Source of the DNA: Planktothrix sp. PCC 11201
GTDB taxonomy: Bacteria; Cyanobacteriota; Cyanobacteriia; Cyanobacteriales; Microcoleaceae
Direction: 5' to 3'
Assembly: GCF_900009135.1 (NCBI RefSeq)
Contig: NZ_LT797704.1
Location: forward strand, 148,064 to 212,063
Length of the DNA: 64,000 bases
Positions 42,120 through 51,942 of this stretch are shown here, in pieces. Every line of letters begins with the position of its first letter. Position 1 is the first letter of the stretch. A program made the position numbers and the translations under genes. A model generated the notes under the pieces. The model did not search any database. It saw only the letters and a list, made by a program, of their open reading frames with translations, and was not told where the DNA came from.

Positions 42120-44856
42120 AATTTTTGTGTTGTTGAATGGGAATCTCAATTGTAAATTCCGATCCGACCCTAACTTGAGAAGAACATTTTAACTGACCTA
42201 GATGTCTTTCTACCACAATTTGATAGCTGATGGCTAATCCTAAACCAGTTCCTTTACCTACAGGTTTTGTGGTAAAAAATGGATCAAATAATTTATTTTT
42301 AACGGTTTCCGTTATTCCCATCCCATTATCAGCAATTCTGATTAAAACCTGATTATTCTCAATAACTTCTGTAGTAATCGTAATAGTTGGTTTCCAGCAA
42401 TTCAATGAATTAAAACCGATATCATCTTCGGCATATAACTCTACATCATTGGGATTTAGATTAGAAATAATTTGTTGATTTTGTTCTACGATTCGCTCCT
42501 GAATGGCATCAATAGCATTAGTGAGTAAATTCATAAAGACTTGATTAATCTGACCTGCATAACAATGCACTAAGGGCAATTCCCCATAATTTTTGATCAC
42601 CTGAATTTTTTGTCTTTCTCCAGTTTCTGATAAGCGATTTTGTAAGATCAATAATGTATTTTCTAAGCCCTCATGTAAATTAACTTGTTTGACATCTGCT
42701 TCATCCAAACGAGAAAAATTTCTCAGGGATAAAACAATTTGTTGAATGCGACTCGCCCCAACTTTCATTGAACTTAATATTTTGGGAAAATCTCGTTGCA
42801 AAAATTCTAAATCTACGGTTTCAATTACTTCTTTAATATCAGAAATTGGTTCAGGATAATGAGCTTGATATAGTGCTACTAAACTTAATAAATCCTCCAG
42901 ATATTGGGTCGCGTAATTAACATTTCCATAAATAAAATTAATTGGATTATTAATTTCATGGGCGACTCCCGCCACTAACTGACCTAAAGAAGACATCTTT
43001 TCGGTTTGAATTAAATGGGCTTGAGTTTGTCGTAATTTATTTAAAGTCGCTTCTAATTCCAGGGTTTGAGCCTTAGCTAAAGTCGCTGCTTCTCGGGTTT
43101 GGTTATAAAGTTGGGCTTGATTAATGGCGATCGCCACTTGCGCGGTGACAGCCTGTAATAATTCTACTTCAGAATCACTCCAACAACGGGGTTCTTGATG
43201 ATTTCCACAAACTAAAACCCCGATTTCTCCCATTTGAGTTTGGATGGGGAGAGACAGCACAGATACCAAGCCAAACTTGAGCAAAAATGACTTTCTTTCA
43301 GATTCGGGGACATGATCAATATGATCAATTCGTCCCATTTCTAAATCCAAATACTTCTCCGACCAAATACCAACATCTTCTAAATAATATCGACCAATAA
43401 TATCAGGAATTGCCGGATCTTTGGCTTCGGCTACTATTTCCCAATAGACTGAATTAGAATGGGATTGAGATAAATTTTGGTAATCTGAATTGAAACTCAT
43501 TTCTGACCGTCGATACCAACAAAAATAGCATCGGTCAACCTTCATTAACTCCCAAACCTGCAACACTGTTGTTTCTAAAATTGTTTTTAAATCCAAGGAA
43601 TTGCGAATTTGATTGGCTAAATGATTAATTAGTTTTTCCTGTTGAGCCAGTTGTCGAAATCGGATTTCAGATTCTGCTAATAATTCTTCCGCTAATTTTC
43701 GCTCTGTAATATCTTCATAGGTTCCTAATATTCCCACTACATTCCCCTCTGGATCATGGAGAGGAATTTTATTAGTTTCTAACCAACATTGTTTTCCATT
43801 TGCTTGTAATTGAGTTTCGATAATCCGATAACGAGGGGTATTCGTTTCCATGACCTCTCGATCAACTTGTCGATACAATTCAGCTTCATCCAAAGTCCAA
43901 CTTAAATCGTAATCTGTCTTACCAATAATATTTTCAGAAGACTTTAATCCCACATCCAAAGCTAATTGTAAATTACACCCTTGAAAGACTGAATTTCGAT
44001 CCTTCCAAAAAACTCTTTGCGGGATCGTATTCATAATTAATTGCAACATTTGTTGAGATTTTTGTAAATTTTCCTCTATTATTTTGCGGTCATTAATATC
44101 TGTAATTGTGCCAATATAGCCGGTCACCTGTCCCACTTCATCTTTCATCGGAATCGCTTGACCCAATACCCAAAACCCATTTTGATCGGCAGCCTGTAAA
44201 CGATATTCTGAATAAAAGGGTTGTTGATTTTCAATCGCAGTTAACCATTCTTGAATTAACCTTTCGCGATCTTCCTGATAAATTCCATAGACCCAATTTT
44301 TATTCAACGCATCCGCAGGTTGAGTTCCCGTAATTTTGTAGCCATATTGATTAATAAATAAACACTGTCCCGTTGCATCGGTTTCAAACAAACCCACTGG
44401 ACAAGCATCCATTAAATTTTGATAATGTTGTTGATTTTTATTTAATAACTCATTAACTTTTTCAAGTTCTTTGGGACTTTTAAACTGTAACAGTTTAGGA
44501 ACTAAAGGAATAATGGAACAGGCGGTAAAAATTGAAACTATTGCAGTAATTGCCTTTAATCCACCGGATAGCCAATACAAAGGATACCAAAGGGTGATAA
44601 TTGACATCAAATGGGTGAGTCCGCAAGCAAAAATAAACGTACTAAATAGGATTAAAATATTAGAGAAGGGTATATCTTGACTCCGACGAGCAAAGTAAAG
44701 TAAGCCAAGGGGAATAGAAAAATAAGCGATCGTAGTCAATAAATCCGAAACCAGATGTAGCCCCATTAATTGAGATTGCCAAAGGTAGCAGGAACCATGA
44801 GGCATCCAGGAGGTCATTGCAACCAGTTGTTGTGAAATCATCCAGGTGAAATTCAT
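42100..44856 (-). CDS. Ethylene-receptor-like histidine kinase with PAS and GAF domains
   Basis: The 918-residue protein starts with three hydrophobic helices that match the ethylene-binding domain of plant ETR1 and cyanobacterial homologues. Asp38, Tyr45, Ile48, Pro49, Ile75, Cys78 and His82 line up with ETR1 D25, Y32, I35, P36, I62, C65 and H69, at one constant offset of 13. Cys78 and His82 (CGLTH) would bind the copper cofactor. Two PAS domains (about 145-265 and 270-390) and a GAF (about 410-590) follow, then a kinase core with GVAHEINNP (His633). The GAF lacks a bilin-attachment Cys. It likely senses ethylene at the membrane; the output partner is unknown. Confidence 0.9.
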   Translation of the reverse strand: MNFTWMISQQLVAMTSWMPHGSCYLWQSQLMGLHLVSDLLTTIAYFSIPLGLLYFARRSQDIPFSNILILFSTFIFACGLTHLMSIITLWYPLYWLSGGLKAITAIVSIFTACSIIPLVPKLLQFKSPKELEKVNELLNKNQQHYQNLMDACPVGLFETDATGQCLFINQYGYKITGTQPADALNKNWVYGIYQEDRERLIQEWLTAIENQQPFYSEYRLQAADQNGFWVLGQAIPMKDEVGQVTGYIGTITDINDRKIIEENLQKSQQMLQLIMNTIPQRVFWKDRNSVFQGCNLQLALDVGLKSSENIIGKTDYDLSWTLDEAELYRQVDREVMETNTPRYRIIETQLQANGKQCWLETNKIPLHDPEGNVVGILGTYEDITERKLAEELLAESEIRFRQLAQQEKLINHLANQIRNSLDLKTILETTVLQVWELMKVDRCYFCWYRRSEMSFNSDYQNLSQSHSNSVYWEIVAEAKDPAIPDIIGRYYLEDVGIWSEKYLDLEMGRIDHIDHVPESERKSFLLKFGLVSVLSLPIQTQMGEIGVLVCGNHQEPRCWSDSEVELLQAVTAQVAIAINQAQLYNQTREAATLAKAQTLELEATLNKLRQTQAHLIQTEKMSSLGQLVAGVAHEINNPINFIYGNVNYATQYLEDLLSLVALYQAHYPEPISDIKEVIETVDLEFLQRDFPKILSSMKVGASRIQQIVLSLRNFSRLDEADVKQVNLHEGLENTLLILQNRLSETGERQKIQVIKNYGELPLVHCYAGQINQVFMNLLTNAIDAIQERIVEQNQQIISNLNPNDVELYAEDDIGFNSLNCWKPTITITTEVIENNQVLIRIADNGMGITETVKNKLFDPFFTTKPVGKGTGLGLAISYQIVVERHLGQLKCSSQVRVGSEFTIEIPIQQHKNFTPDQR

Positions 44857-45040
44857 GACAATTTAGAATTTATCATTGGAAATTAAAGATACAATAAAAG
44901 TTTGAATTTGGGTTCAAAAAAAGGGGATTAACAATTGATAATAGCACCAACAGTAATAGGGTGATGCGATCGCCCGCAGCAAAAATCACCTTTAACCTTT
45001 ATAATTATACTTGTGATACAAATTCCCGATTTAGGCTTTA

Positions 45041-46678
45041 ATGACTACAGAAATTCAAACGGAAATTCAAACGGAGGTTGAGCGACGTCGCAACTTTGCG
45101 ATTATTTCTCACCCTGATGCTGGAAAAACCACCCTGACCGAAAAATTACTCCTCTACGGAGGTGCCATTCACGAAGCTGGTGCTGTTAAAGTACGGAAGG
45201 CCCAACGTCATGCTACCTCAGACTGGATGGCAATGGAGCAACAACGGGGAATTTCGATTACCTCAACGGTTTTGCAGTTTGAGTATAACAACTGTCAAAT
45301 TAATCTACTAGATACACCCGGACACCAAGATTTTAGTGAAGATACCTACCGCACCTTAGCTGCTGCTGATAATGCGGTGATGTTAGAAGATGCCGCCAAG
45401 GGTTTAGAGCCGCAAACTCGCAAACTTTTTGAAGTCTGCAAAATGCGGGGTCTGCCTATTTTTACTTTTATTAATAAAATGGATCGTCCGGGTCAAGAAC
45501 CCTTAGAATTACTGGATGAAATAGAAAAAGAATTAGGGTTAAAAACCTATCCCATAAATTGGCCGATTGGTACGGGAGATCGCTTTAAAGGAGTATTTGA
45601 TCGTCGTAAACAAAAAATTCATTTATTTGAACGCAGTGCCCACGGAAGTCGAGAAGCGTTAGATACGGTTTTTGATTTAGATGATCCCCGCCTTCAGGAA
45701 TTTTTAGATCCCGATCTTTATGCACAATTAAAAGAAGAATTAGAACTCCTAGAACACGTCGGTTCCGAATTTGATTTAGATTTAGTTCATGCTGGAAAAA
45801 TGACCCCGGTTTTCTTTGGCAGTGCCATGACTAACTTTGGGGTGCAATTATTCTTAGATTCCTTCTTAGATTATGCCTTAAAACCCGGTTCCCATCTGAG
45901 TACCTTGGGGGATATGGAACCCGAATATCCAGAGTTTACGGGCTTTGTTTTTAAGCTACAAGCGAATATGGATGCCAAACACCGAGATCGGGTGGCGTTT
46001 GTGCGCGTTTGTACGGGAAAATTTGAAAAGGATATGACGGTGAATCATGCCCGGACTGGAAAAGTTGTCCGTCTTTCCCGTCCGCAAAAACTCTTTGCCC
46101 AGGAAAGACAATCGATTGAAACGGCCTATCCTGGGGATGTGATTGGATTAAATAATCCGGGGGTTTTTGCCATTGGGGATACCATTTATATGGGCAAAAA
46201 ATTAGAATATGAAGGGATTCCCTGTTTTACCCCGGAGTTATTTGCCTATTTAAAAAATCCCAATCCTTCTAAGTTTAAACAATTCCATAAGGGAGTTTTA
46301 GAATTACGAGAGGAAGGGGCGGTACAAATTATGTTTTCTGTGGATCAATCTAAACGTGACCCGATTTTAGCGGCGGTGGGTCAACTGCAATTTGAGGTGG
46401 TGCAGTTTAGATTGCAAAATGAATATGGGGCTGAAACCCTATTAGAACCTCTCCCCTATACTGTGGCCCGTTGGGTCACGGGAGGTTGGGAGGTTTTAAA
46501 TAAAGTGGGACGAATTTTTAACGCGGCGGTGGTTAAAGATAGTTGGGATCGTCCAGTTTTGCTGTTTAAAAATGAATGGAATTGTCGTCAAGCGGAAGCC
46601 GATCATCCTGAGTTAAAACTAACTTCTATTGCTCCGGTGGTTTCAATTCAACCCTTTGAATCGGGAGAGGAAGAATAA
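45041..46678 (+). CDS. prfC: Peptide chain release factor 3
   Basis: RF3 is a GTPase that recycles RF1/RF2 after peptide release at stop codons. The 545-residue protein has [18 protein letters not shown] (P-loop), [17 protein letters not shown] and INKMD. RF3-specific C-terminal segments are also present ([19 protein letters not shown], then [18 protein letters not shown]). Length and motifs are normal. The N-terminus has a small internal repeat ([12 protein letters not shown]). Start ATG 45041 follows an AT-rich leader with an upstream HIP1 site. Confidence 0.96.
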   Translation: MTTEIQTEIQTEVERRRNFAIISHPDAGKTTLTEKLLLYGGAIHEAGAVKVRKAQRHATSDWMAMEQQRGISITSTVLQFEYNNCQINLLDTPGHQDFSEDTYRTLAAADNAVMLEDAAKGLEPQTRKLFEVCKMRGLPIFTFINKMDRPGQEPLELLDEIEKELGLKTYPINWPIGTGDRFKGVFDRRKQKIHLFERSAHGSREALDTVFDLDDPRLQEFLDPDLYAQLKEELELLEHVGSEFDLDLVHAGKMTPVFFGSAMTNFGVQLFLDSFLDYALKPGSHLSTLGDMEPEYPEFTGFVFKLQANMDAKHRDRVAFVRVCTGKFEKDMTVNHARTGKVVRLSRPQKLFAQERQSIETAYPGDVIGLNNPGVFAIGDTIYMGKKLEYEGIPCFTPELFAYLKNPNPSKFKQFHKGVLELREEGAVQIMFSVDQSKRDPILAAVGQLQFEVVQFRLQNEYGAETLLEPLPYTVARWVTGGWEVLNKVGRIFNAAVVKDSWDRPVLLFKNEWNCRQAEADHPELKLTSIAPVVSIQPFESGEEE

Positions 46679-46726
46679 GGCTTGAATATTGATCCTTGAT
46701 TAATTTTCTCCCTCTGTTTAGAGTAA

Positions 46727-46830
46727 GTAGGTGGTCAAAAATAAACCCATATAAAGTTTAACTTATTGTTGCGCTTCAGCGCACTGCGTTAGTCCGCTAA
46801 GGCGCAACAATTAGCTTTTTGACCACCTAC
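46727..46830. mobile_element. Nested palindromic repeat element after prfC
   Basis: The outer ends GTAGGTGGTCAAAA (46727-46740) and TTTTTGACCACCTAC (46816-46830) are inverted copies. An inner inverted repeat TTGTTGCGC/GGCGCAACAA (46766-46775 and 46801-46810) flanks CTGCGTTAGTCCGCTAA. The 104 bp element has no coding content and looks like a non-autonomous or REP-type repeat placed between the convergent prfC and aqpZ genes. Confidence 0.65.
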
Positions 46831-46884
46831 CTAGAAAGAAAGATATTAAACACAAAACGAGGATGAATTTAAAACTTTTATTGA

Positions 46885-47643
46885 TTAAGAATTGGGATCA
46901 GATGGGGATTCACCAAATAAATTGTTATAGGTGAGGGCGGCGGCAATTCCTCCCAAAATCGGAACGACCCAGAATAACCATAATTGCTGAATTGCCCAAC
47001 CGCCAATAAACAATGCCGGGCCTGTGCTACGGGCCGGATTTACAGATACATTGGTGACTGGAATGCCGATTAAGTGAATTAAGGTTAATCCTAAACCAAT
47101 GGCAATGGGGGCAAACCCTTGAGGTGCACGACTATCGGTTGATCCCATAATCACCATCAAGAACATAAATGTCAACACAAATTCATGCAGCACTGCCGCA
47201 AATAAGTTGTAACCGCCGGGAGAATGATCTCCATATCCATTGGTAGCAAAGGGGTTAGAACCACTTCTAAAAGCCACTGGATCAAATCCGGTTTTCCCAC
47301 TAACGATTAAATAAAGCACTAAAGAGGCTAAAATTGCTCCGGCAACTTGAGAACCAATATAAAGTGCTAAATCTTTGCCTCCAGAGAAGCGTTTACCCGC
47401 CCATAATCCAAAGGAAACCGCCGGATTGAGATGGCAACCGGAAATATGACCTATGGCATAGGCCATAGTTAAAACTGTTAAACCAAAAGCTAATGCAACC
47501 CCAGCAAATCCAATCCCAAAGGGATTAGTTGGATCTTTAGTTGGATCGGGAAATGCAGCGGCAAAAACAGCAGATCCACACCCTCCAAAAACTAGCCAAA
47601 ATGTTCCCATGAACTCAGCAAGACATTTCTTAGTCAGTGGCAT
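46885..47643 (-). CDS. aqpZ: Aquaporin Z-type water channel
   Basis: The 252-residue membrane protein has both NPA boxes, HLNPAVSFG and [10 protein letters not shown], six membrane helices and the MIP start [19 protein letters not shown]. The Arg after the second NPA is the usual selectivity residue. Length and a narrow-pore pattern favour a water channel over a glycerol facilitator. An N-terminal insert ([15 protein letters not shown]) and the loop [17 protein letters not shown] are longer than in E. coli AqpZ. It is convergent to prfC. Confidence 0.92.
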   Translation of the reverse strand: MPLTKKCLAEFMGTFWLVFGGCGSAVFAAAFPDPTKDPTNPFGIGFAGVALAFGLTVLTMAYAIGHISGCHLNPAVSFGLWAGKRFSGGKDLALYIGSQVAGAILASLVLYLIVSGKTGFDPVAFRSGSNPFATNGYGDHSPGGYNLFAAVLHEFVLTFMFLMVIMGSTDSRAPQGFAPIAIGLGLTLIHLIGIPVTNVSVNPARSTGPALFIGGWAIQQLWLFWVVPILGGIAAALTYNNLFGESPSDPNS

Positions 47644-48154
47644 TATTAAACCTCTTGAGAATGCACTTGAATTGAACTATCAGTTTTAATCCTGATAAGT
47701 TGCTGTTGCAACCTACCATAAAATTGATCAATTTTGGTGTCATATCTAGCAAATTTAGAAAAATTTAATAAAACCTTCGATAAATTGTTAAGAAATCATA
47801 AAAAATATCATTTTTCTATAAATATCATTTATGATGTCAGGTTTTTAAAATAAATTTATCAATAATCAGGGGATGGGTAAGCATTGGTGTTAACCTAAAC
47901 TGAAAACCCCTGATTATTGCTGAGATTTGATCCCCCTAAATCCCCCTTAAAAAGGGGGACTTTGAAATCTAATTCCCCCCTGTAGAGACTAGCCATGCTT
48001 ATTCTCTACAGGGGGGTTAGTGGGGATCTAATTCCCCCCTTTTTAAGGGGGGTTAGGGGGGATCTAGTCTAGGATAAAAACAGGATTTTAGGTTTAAGTT
48101 AACATCAATAGTGCGTGGGCATTAATGGCCACACCCTACGGGTTGATGATTAAA
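47644..48154. other. Intergenic region with repeat element
   Basis: The 511 bp region upstream of aqpZ and downstream of the radical SAM gene has an AT-rich half (47690-47880) with repeated ATATCATTT, probably containing the aqpZ promoter. A G/C-run palindromic element follows (47929-48064). No gene is visible. Confidence 0.6.
47929..48064. mobile_element. MITE-like element with GATCCCCC ends
   Basis: The element opens with GATCCCCCTAAATCCCCCTT and closes with AAGGGGGGTTAGGGGGGATC, so its ends are inverted copies. An inner pair, CCCCCCTGTAGAGA and TCTCTACAGGGGGG, makes a second hairpin. It is 136 bp with no coding content. Similar G/C-run repeats are common in cyanobacterial intergenic DNA. 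Confidence 0.7.
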
Positions 48155-49717
48155 TTATGCGGGAATTTTGGCGGGAAGTTGGGCTTTTTGAGCTTGATAT
48201 TCTGCCAACTGTTGTTCAATTTCAGTTTTGACAATTTGGCGGTATTCTAAGAAATGTTCGTTATGGGCGCAGAGGGTTAAATATTGATCCCAGACGGCGG
48301 GATTATATTTGATAATACTAAACAAATATCCCCAGAATTTCCAGCGAGTTTGGCGTTTAATTCCCTGTCGCCAAATCACAGTTGCTAAGGCTTTTAAATC
48401 AATCCAACTGGGGAATTTACCCGGAGGATGACATTTCGGCGCGCCCAACTTGAGGAAACAGCGATAGGTGCGTTCTAAATAGCGTTCAGGATCATATAAT
48501 TGCCAGAAGGTTTCAATATATTCTTGAGCAATTTCTTCCACCGGACGGGTAGGAACAAAGTTAATTAATGTAGTTTGGTTAATATCAAACTTTTTAGGAT
48601 TAATTAACCGTCCTTCTTTCTCTAAACGATGCCATAAAGCCGTATTGGGTAAGGCTTGTAACATACTAAATAAGGCCGTGGGAATTGCAGATTGTTCGAC
48701 AAATTCAATAATTCGAGATCCCGCCCCTGGTTTTTCCCCATCAAATCCCAGAATAAATCCTGCCATCGGACGTAAGCCAGCGCGGATAATTTTATCAACG
48801 GCTTCTAATAACGGACTGCGGTTATTTTGATATTTTTTAGTCATTTCTAAACTACTGGTATCAGGGGTTTCAATCCCTAAAAATACCGCATCAAAATAAC
48901 ACTCCACCATCAAGTCCATTAATTCACCATCATCGGCTAAATCAATAGAGGCTTCGGTATTAAATCGGAAGGGATATTGATGGTCAGCTTGCCAAACTTT
49001 TAGGGCTTTTAACAGTAATTTGACATTACGTTTATTCCCGATAAAATTATCATCTACCATGAATATTGATCGTCGCCATCCCAATTCATAAAGATAGTCT
49101 AATTCCTTTAACAATTGTTCTGGAGTTTTGGTGCGGGGTTTGCGACCATACAGTACAATAATGTCACAGAATTCACATTGAAACGGACATCCCCGGGAGA
49201 ATTGTACCGACATAGAATCATAGGCATCTAATTCTAATAAATCGTAACGGGGAATAGGAGTTGAGGTGACACTGGGTTTTTCTTCCGTGCGGAATACCCC
49301 GGAAGTTTCACCTTTTTCCAAGGCTTCTACAAACATGGGTAGGGTAATTTCCCCTTCATCTAAAATCAGAAAATCTGCCCCGGAATCTTCAATTTCATGG
49401 GGGACAGAAGTGGGATAGGGGCCACCCACGGCGACTAATTTCCCGCGTCTTTTGGCTTCTTGAATTTGGGCAATAAAATCGGATTTTTGCACAATCATTC
49501 CCGAAAGGATGACTAATTCTGCCCATTCCCATTCCGCTTCAGTTACCGCAGTAATATTACGATCAACCAATTTGAATTCCCAAGTTTGAGGCAAAATTGC
49601 CGCTACCGTAATTAATCCCAAGGGCGGTAACAGCACTTTACGATCAACTAATTCTAGGATTTTTTCATACGACCAAAATGTAGACGGGAATTGAGGATAA
49701 ATTAATAATGTTTTCAT
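48155..49717 (-). CDS. B12-binding radical SAM protein, HpnP-like
   Basis: The 520-residue protein has a cobalamin-binding-type Rossmann domain (about residues 1-140) and a radical SAM core with the cluster motif C177-x3-C181-x2-C184 in SRGCPFQCEFCDI. A DUF4070-like C-terminal domain follows. The N-terminus (YPQFPSTFWSYEKILELV) resembles HpnP, the hopanoid C-2 methylase, and related enzymes. Several paralogues share this pattern, so a hopanoid role is only one option. It stands alone between repeat-rich spacers. Confidence 0.85.
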   Translation of the reverse strand: MKTLLIYPQFPSTFWSYEKILELVDRKVLLPPLGLITVAAILPQTWEFKLVDRNITAVTEAEWEWAELVILSGMIVQKSDFIAQIQEAKRRGKLVAVGGPYPTSVPHEIEDSGADFLILDEGEITLPMFVEALEKGETSGVFRTEEKPSVTSTPIPRYDLLELDAYDSMSVQFSRGCPFQCEFCDIIVLYGRKPRTKTPEQLLKELDYLYELGWRRSIFMVDDNFIGNKRNVKLLLKALKVWQADHQYPFRFNTEASIDLADDGELMDLMVECYFDAVFLGIETPDTSSLEMTKKYQNNRSPLLEAVDKIIRAGLRPMAGFILGFDGEKPGAGSRIIEFVEQSAIPTALFSMLQALPNTALWHRLEKEGRLINPKKFDINQTTLINFVPTRPVEEIAQEYIETFWQLYDPERYLERTYRCFLKLGAPKCHPPGKFPSWIDLKALATVIWRQGIKRQTRWKFWGYLFSIIKYNPAVWDQYLTLCAHNEHFLEYRQIVKTEIEQQLAEYQAQKAQLPAKIPA

Positions 49718-50017
49718 GGTAAAAATGGTAATGTTGAGTTAATATTATTTTAGAGAATTGGTTAAATAGTACAAATGAATTTTTCACCCAGAATTTTTCA
49801 CCCAGCGATTGAAATCGCGGCTACACAAACGAAGTCCGGATGGTGCGCGGACTAATTAACAGATTAACATAATGTTCTCTGATTTTATCTTCAACCCGCG
49901 CAGGCGGGTTTGGGTTGTGTAGCTGCGATTTCAATCGCCGGATCTCTGGATCTCTCATTGTTGGCGCTATGATACAAACGTTAACATTTAACCAAATCAT
50001 ACAGGGTTATCACCAAT
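49718..50017. other. Intergenic region with long inverted repeat
   Basis: The 300 bp between the divergent radical SAM and PrxQ genes is mostly filled by an inverted-repeat element (49805-49938). The PrxQ promoter must lie in or right of it; no clear box is visible. Confidence 0.6.
49805..49938. mobile_element. Inverted-repeat element (GCGATTGAAATCGC... ends)
   Basis: GCGATTGAAATCGCGGCTACACAA at the left is mirrored by TTGTGTAGCTGCGATTTCAATCGC at the right with one change. Inside are GTCCGGATGGTGCGCGGAC and AACCCGCGCAGGCGGGTTT hairpins. The 134 bp element has no coding content and resembles non-autonomous repeats of cyanobacteria. Confidence 0.7.
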
Positions 50018-50479
50018 ATGGCTGTTAAAATAGGGGATATGGCTCCTGATTTCACCTTAACTTCGCAAACGGGCGAATCAGTGAGCATCAAAGACTTTCG
50101 GGGAAAAAAATCTATTGTCCTCTACTTCTATCCCAAGGATGATACCCCGGGCTGTACCGCCGAAGCCTGTGCCTTTAGAGACAGTTATCAAGTTTTTACA
50201 GATGCGGGGGCGGAAGTGATTGGCATTAGTTCGGATTCGGCCCAATCTCATCAACAGTTTGCCACAAAATACAATCTGCCGTTTATTTTGTTGAGCGATA
50301 CCGGGAATAAAGTGCGTCAACTCTATGGTGTTCCAGCGACGATGTGGGTGCTCCCGGGCCGCGTTACCTATGTGATTGATAAGGACGGCGTAGTGCGACA
50401 TCTGTTTGATTCTATGCTAGATTTTTCGCGTCACGTTGAGGAAGCGTTGACCACCCTGAAATCGATTCCAACTTCATAG
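50018..50479 (+). CDS. Peroxiredoxin of the PrxQ/BCP family (second copy)
   Basis: The 153-residue protein has the PrxQ motif DDTPGCTAEACAFRD, with peroxidatic and resolving Cys five residues apart. Starting text MAVKIGDMAPDFTL is typical. Its C-terminus (VPATMWVLPGRVTYVIDKDG) differs from the paralogue at 2069-2539, which has a FRHTFVID version. A transport-type membrane gene follows after 28 bases and could share its transcript. Confidence 0.93.
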   Translation: MAVKIGDMAPDFTLTSQTGESVSIKDFRGKKSIVLYFYPKDDTPGCTAEACAFRDSYQVFTDAGAEVIGISSDSAQSHQQFATKYNLPFILLSDTGNKVRQLYGVPATMWVLPGRVTYVIDKDGVVRHLFDSMLDFSRHVEEALTTLKSIPTS

Positions 50480-50507
50480 AATTTTAATCAAAAATCGCCC
50501 CTATTCA

Positions 50508-51635
50508 ATGAATACAGACTATAAAAATACCCTCACCAACTTGGGGCAAGAGTTATATCAAACTTTGCCCCAACTTGCCCATCTTCTACCTCTATTTATG
50601 TTAGCTGTGGGCGTCGGTTATCTGTTCAATTGGTTGCACGTTCCCGTTGCCTGGCTAATTGGCCCAATGGTGGCGGGGATTATTTATGCGGTGTTTCAGG
50701 GCAAACCTCAGCCCCTACCCCCGATCTTTTTTATTGTGGGTCAAGCTATTGTGGCGATCGCAACGGCTACGGGCTTTTCACTTAGTACTATAGGGTTAAT
50801 GGGGACTTACGCCTTCCCCCTGATGCTCTGTATTTTGGTGACCGGGGGTATGAGTATTTTGAATGGTTATTTTTTAGGACGCTGGGGCGGAATTGACCGG
50901 GCGACCGGGTTCCTCAGTTGTGTTCCTGGGGCGAGTTACAGTTTAATTGCCATGAGTGAGGAAATGGGGGCTGATGCGATCGCCGTTGCCCTGTTACAAT
51001 ATCTGCGGATTCTATTAGTAGCATTAATTGTTCCTGCCCTCGTCGGGTTCTGGTTTGCGGGGGATGTGGCTGTCGGGTCTGTGGTCTCTATTCCCATGGA
51101 CACTTCACCTGCTTTACCAATGCTTTACAACCTAGGAATTATGGGGGTTTGTGCGGCATTAGGAATCGTTTTAGGGAAAAAGTTTAGTTTACCTTCAGCC
51201 TTGTTTCTTGGGCCGTTTATAGTTAGTTTAATTGTATTTTGGACATTTCCCTATTCGATTAAAATGCCCCCTTTGCTGTTTACAATTGGGCTATTATTTG
51301 TGGGATTTTCGGTGGGTTTAAAGTTTGACTGGCAGAATGCCAAAAGACTCTGGAAAGCCGTTTTAATTGAATTATTTTTAGTTATCATATTAATTCTATT
51401 TTGTTTGGGTGCGGGTTATATTTTCCATCAAATTACCCAAGTTGATACCATGACGGCGATATTGGGTTCCACCCCCGGAGGAATTACAGCGATGATCGCA
51501 ACGGTAATTCAACTCGGAGGAGATGCCGGAATTGTATTAGCTATGCAAATGACTCGAATGTTATTGATCTTATTAATTAGTCCTTGGTTTGCGAATGTAT
51601 TAATTAAAAGTCAAAAACAATCTAACCCAACGTAG
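50508..51635 (+). CDS. AbrB-family (PF05145-type) membrane protein
   Basis: The 375-residue protein has ten or so hydrophobic helices arranged as two repeats. Each repeat contains a short motif (LHVPVAWLIGPMVAGIIYA, then FSLPSALFLGPFIVSLIVF). GxxPGGxxxM-type text (STPGGITAMIA) and a matching CVPGASYSLIAM are the family's markers. Despite the name it is unrelated to the AbrB DNA-binding fold. Function is unknown; a transporter or regulator of membrane processes is likely. It starts 28 bases after the PrxQ gene. Confidence 0.8.
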   Translation: MNTDYKNTLTNLGQELYQTLPQLAHLLPLFMLAVGVGYLFNWLHVPVAWLIGPMVAGIIYAVFQGKPQPLPPIFFIVGQAIVAIATATGFSLSTIGLMGTYAFPLMLCILVTGGMSILNGYFLGRWGGIDRATGFLSCVPGASYSLIAMSEEMGADAIAVALLQYLRILLVALIVPALVGFWFAGDVAVGSVVSIPMDTSPALPMLYNLGIMGVCAALGIVLGKKFSLPSALFLGPFIVSLIVFWTFPYSIKMPPLLFTIGLLFVGFSVGLKFDWQNAKRLWKAVLIELFLVIILILFCLGAGYIFHQITQVDTMTAILGSTPGGITAMIATVIQLGGDAGIVLAMQMTRMLLILLISPWFANVLIKSQKQSNPT

Positions 51636-51942
51636 AATAGGCTATGCCCATCACCAAAACTTACAATTTTATGGGATTTTTGAAGTAACCACACTCGTCA
51701 CGAAGACACTAAGAAAAGATTAAGGTATTCAAGATTTATCGCAGTTGTAGGGGCGGGTTCGAGTCAATCTTGAATACCTACCAACAAATTATCTAAACCC
51801 GGCCTCTGAGTTAGAAAAAATTAAGAATTGTAGGGTTTTATAATCTTTGTTGTGACTTGAACGGTTACCCTACTTACCAAAATGGTAAATGGCTATGATA
51901 GGATATCTCTAAAATCATTAATCTATTGATTAATTGAGGGCA
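51636..51942. other. Intergenic region with inverted repeat
   Basis: This 307 bp gap contains a perfect 13-base inverted repeat (51724-51736 with 51766-51778) around GTTGTAGGGGCGGG. The stretch before the Uma2 gene is AT-rich. No gene is visible. Confidence 0.6.
51724..51778. repeat. Perfect 13-bp inverted repeat
   Basis: GGTATTCAAGATT and AATCTTGAATACC are exact reverse complements separated by 29 bases holding GTAGGGGCGGGTTCGAG. It may be a cruciform-forming repeat or a regulatory site; no T-run follows. Confidence 0.7.

Noticed and set aside
43140..43640. GAF of the ethylene-receptor-like kinase as a bilin sensor
   Set aside because: No Cys at the canonical attachment position (SERKSFLLKF), unlike known light-sensing ethylene receptors.
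48155..49717. Naming the radical SAM gene hpnP
   Set aside because: The N-terminus is HpnP-like, but several paralogues share it and no hopanoid gene is adjacent.
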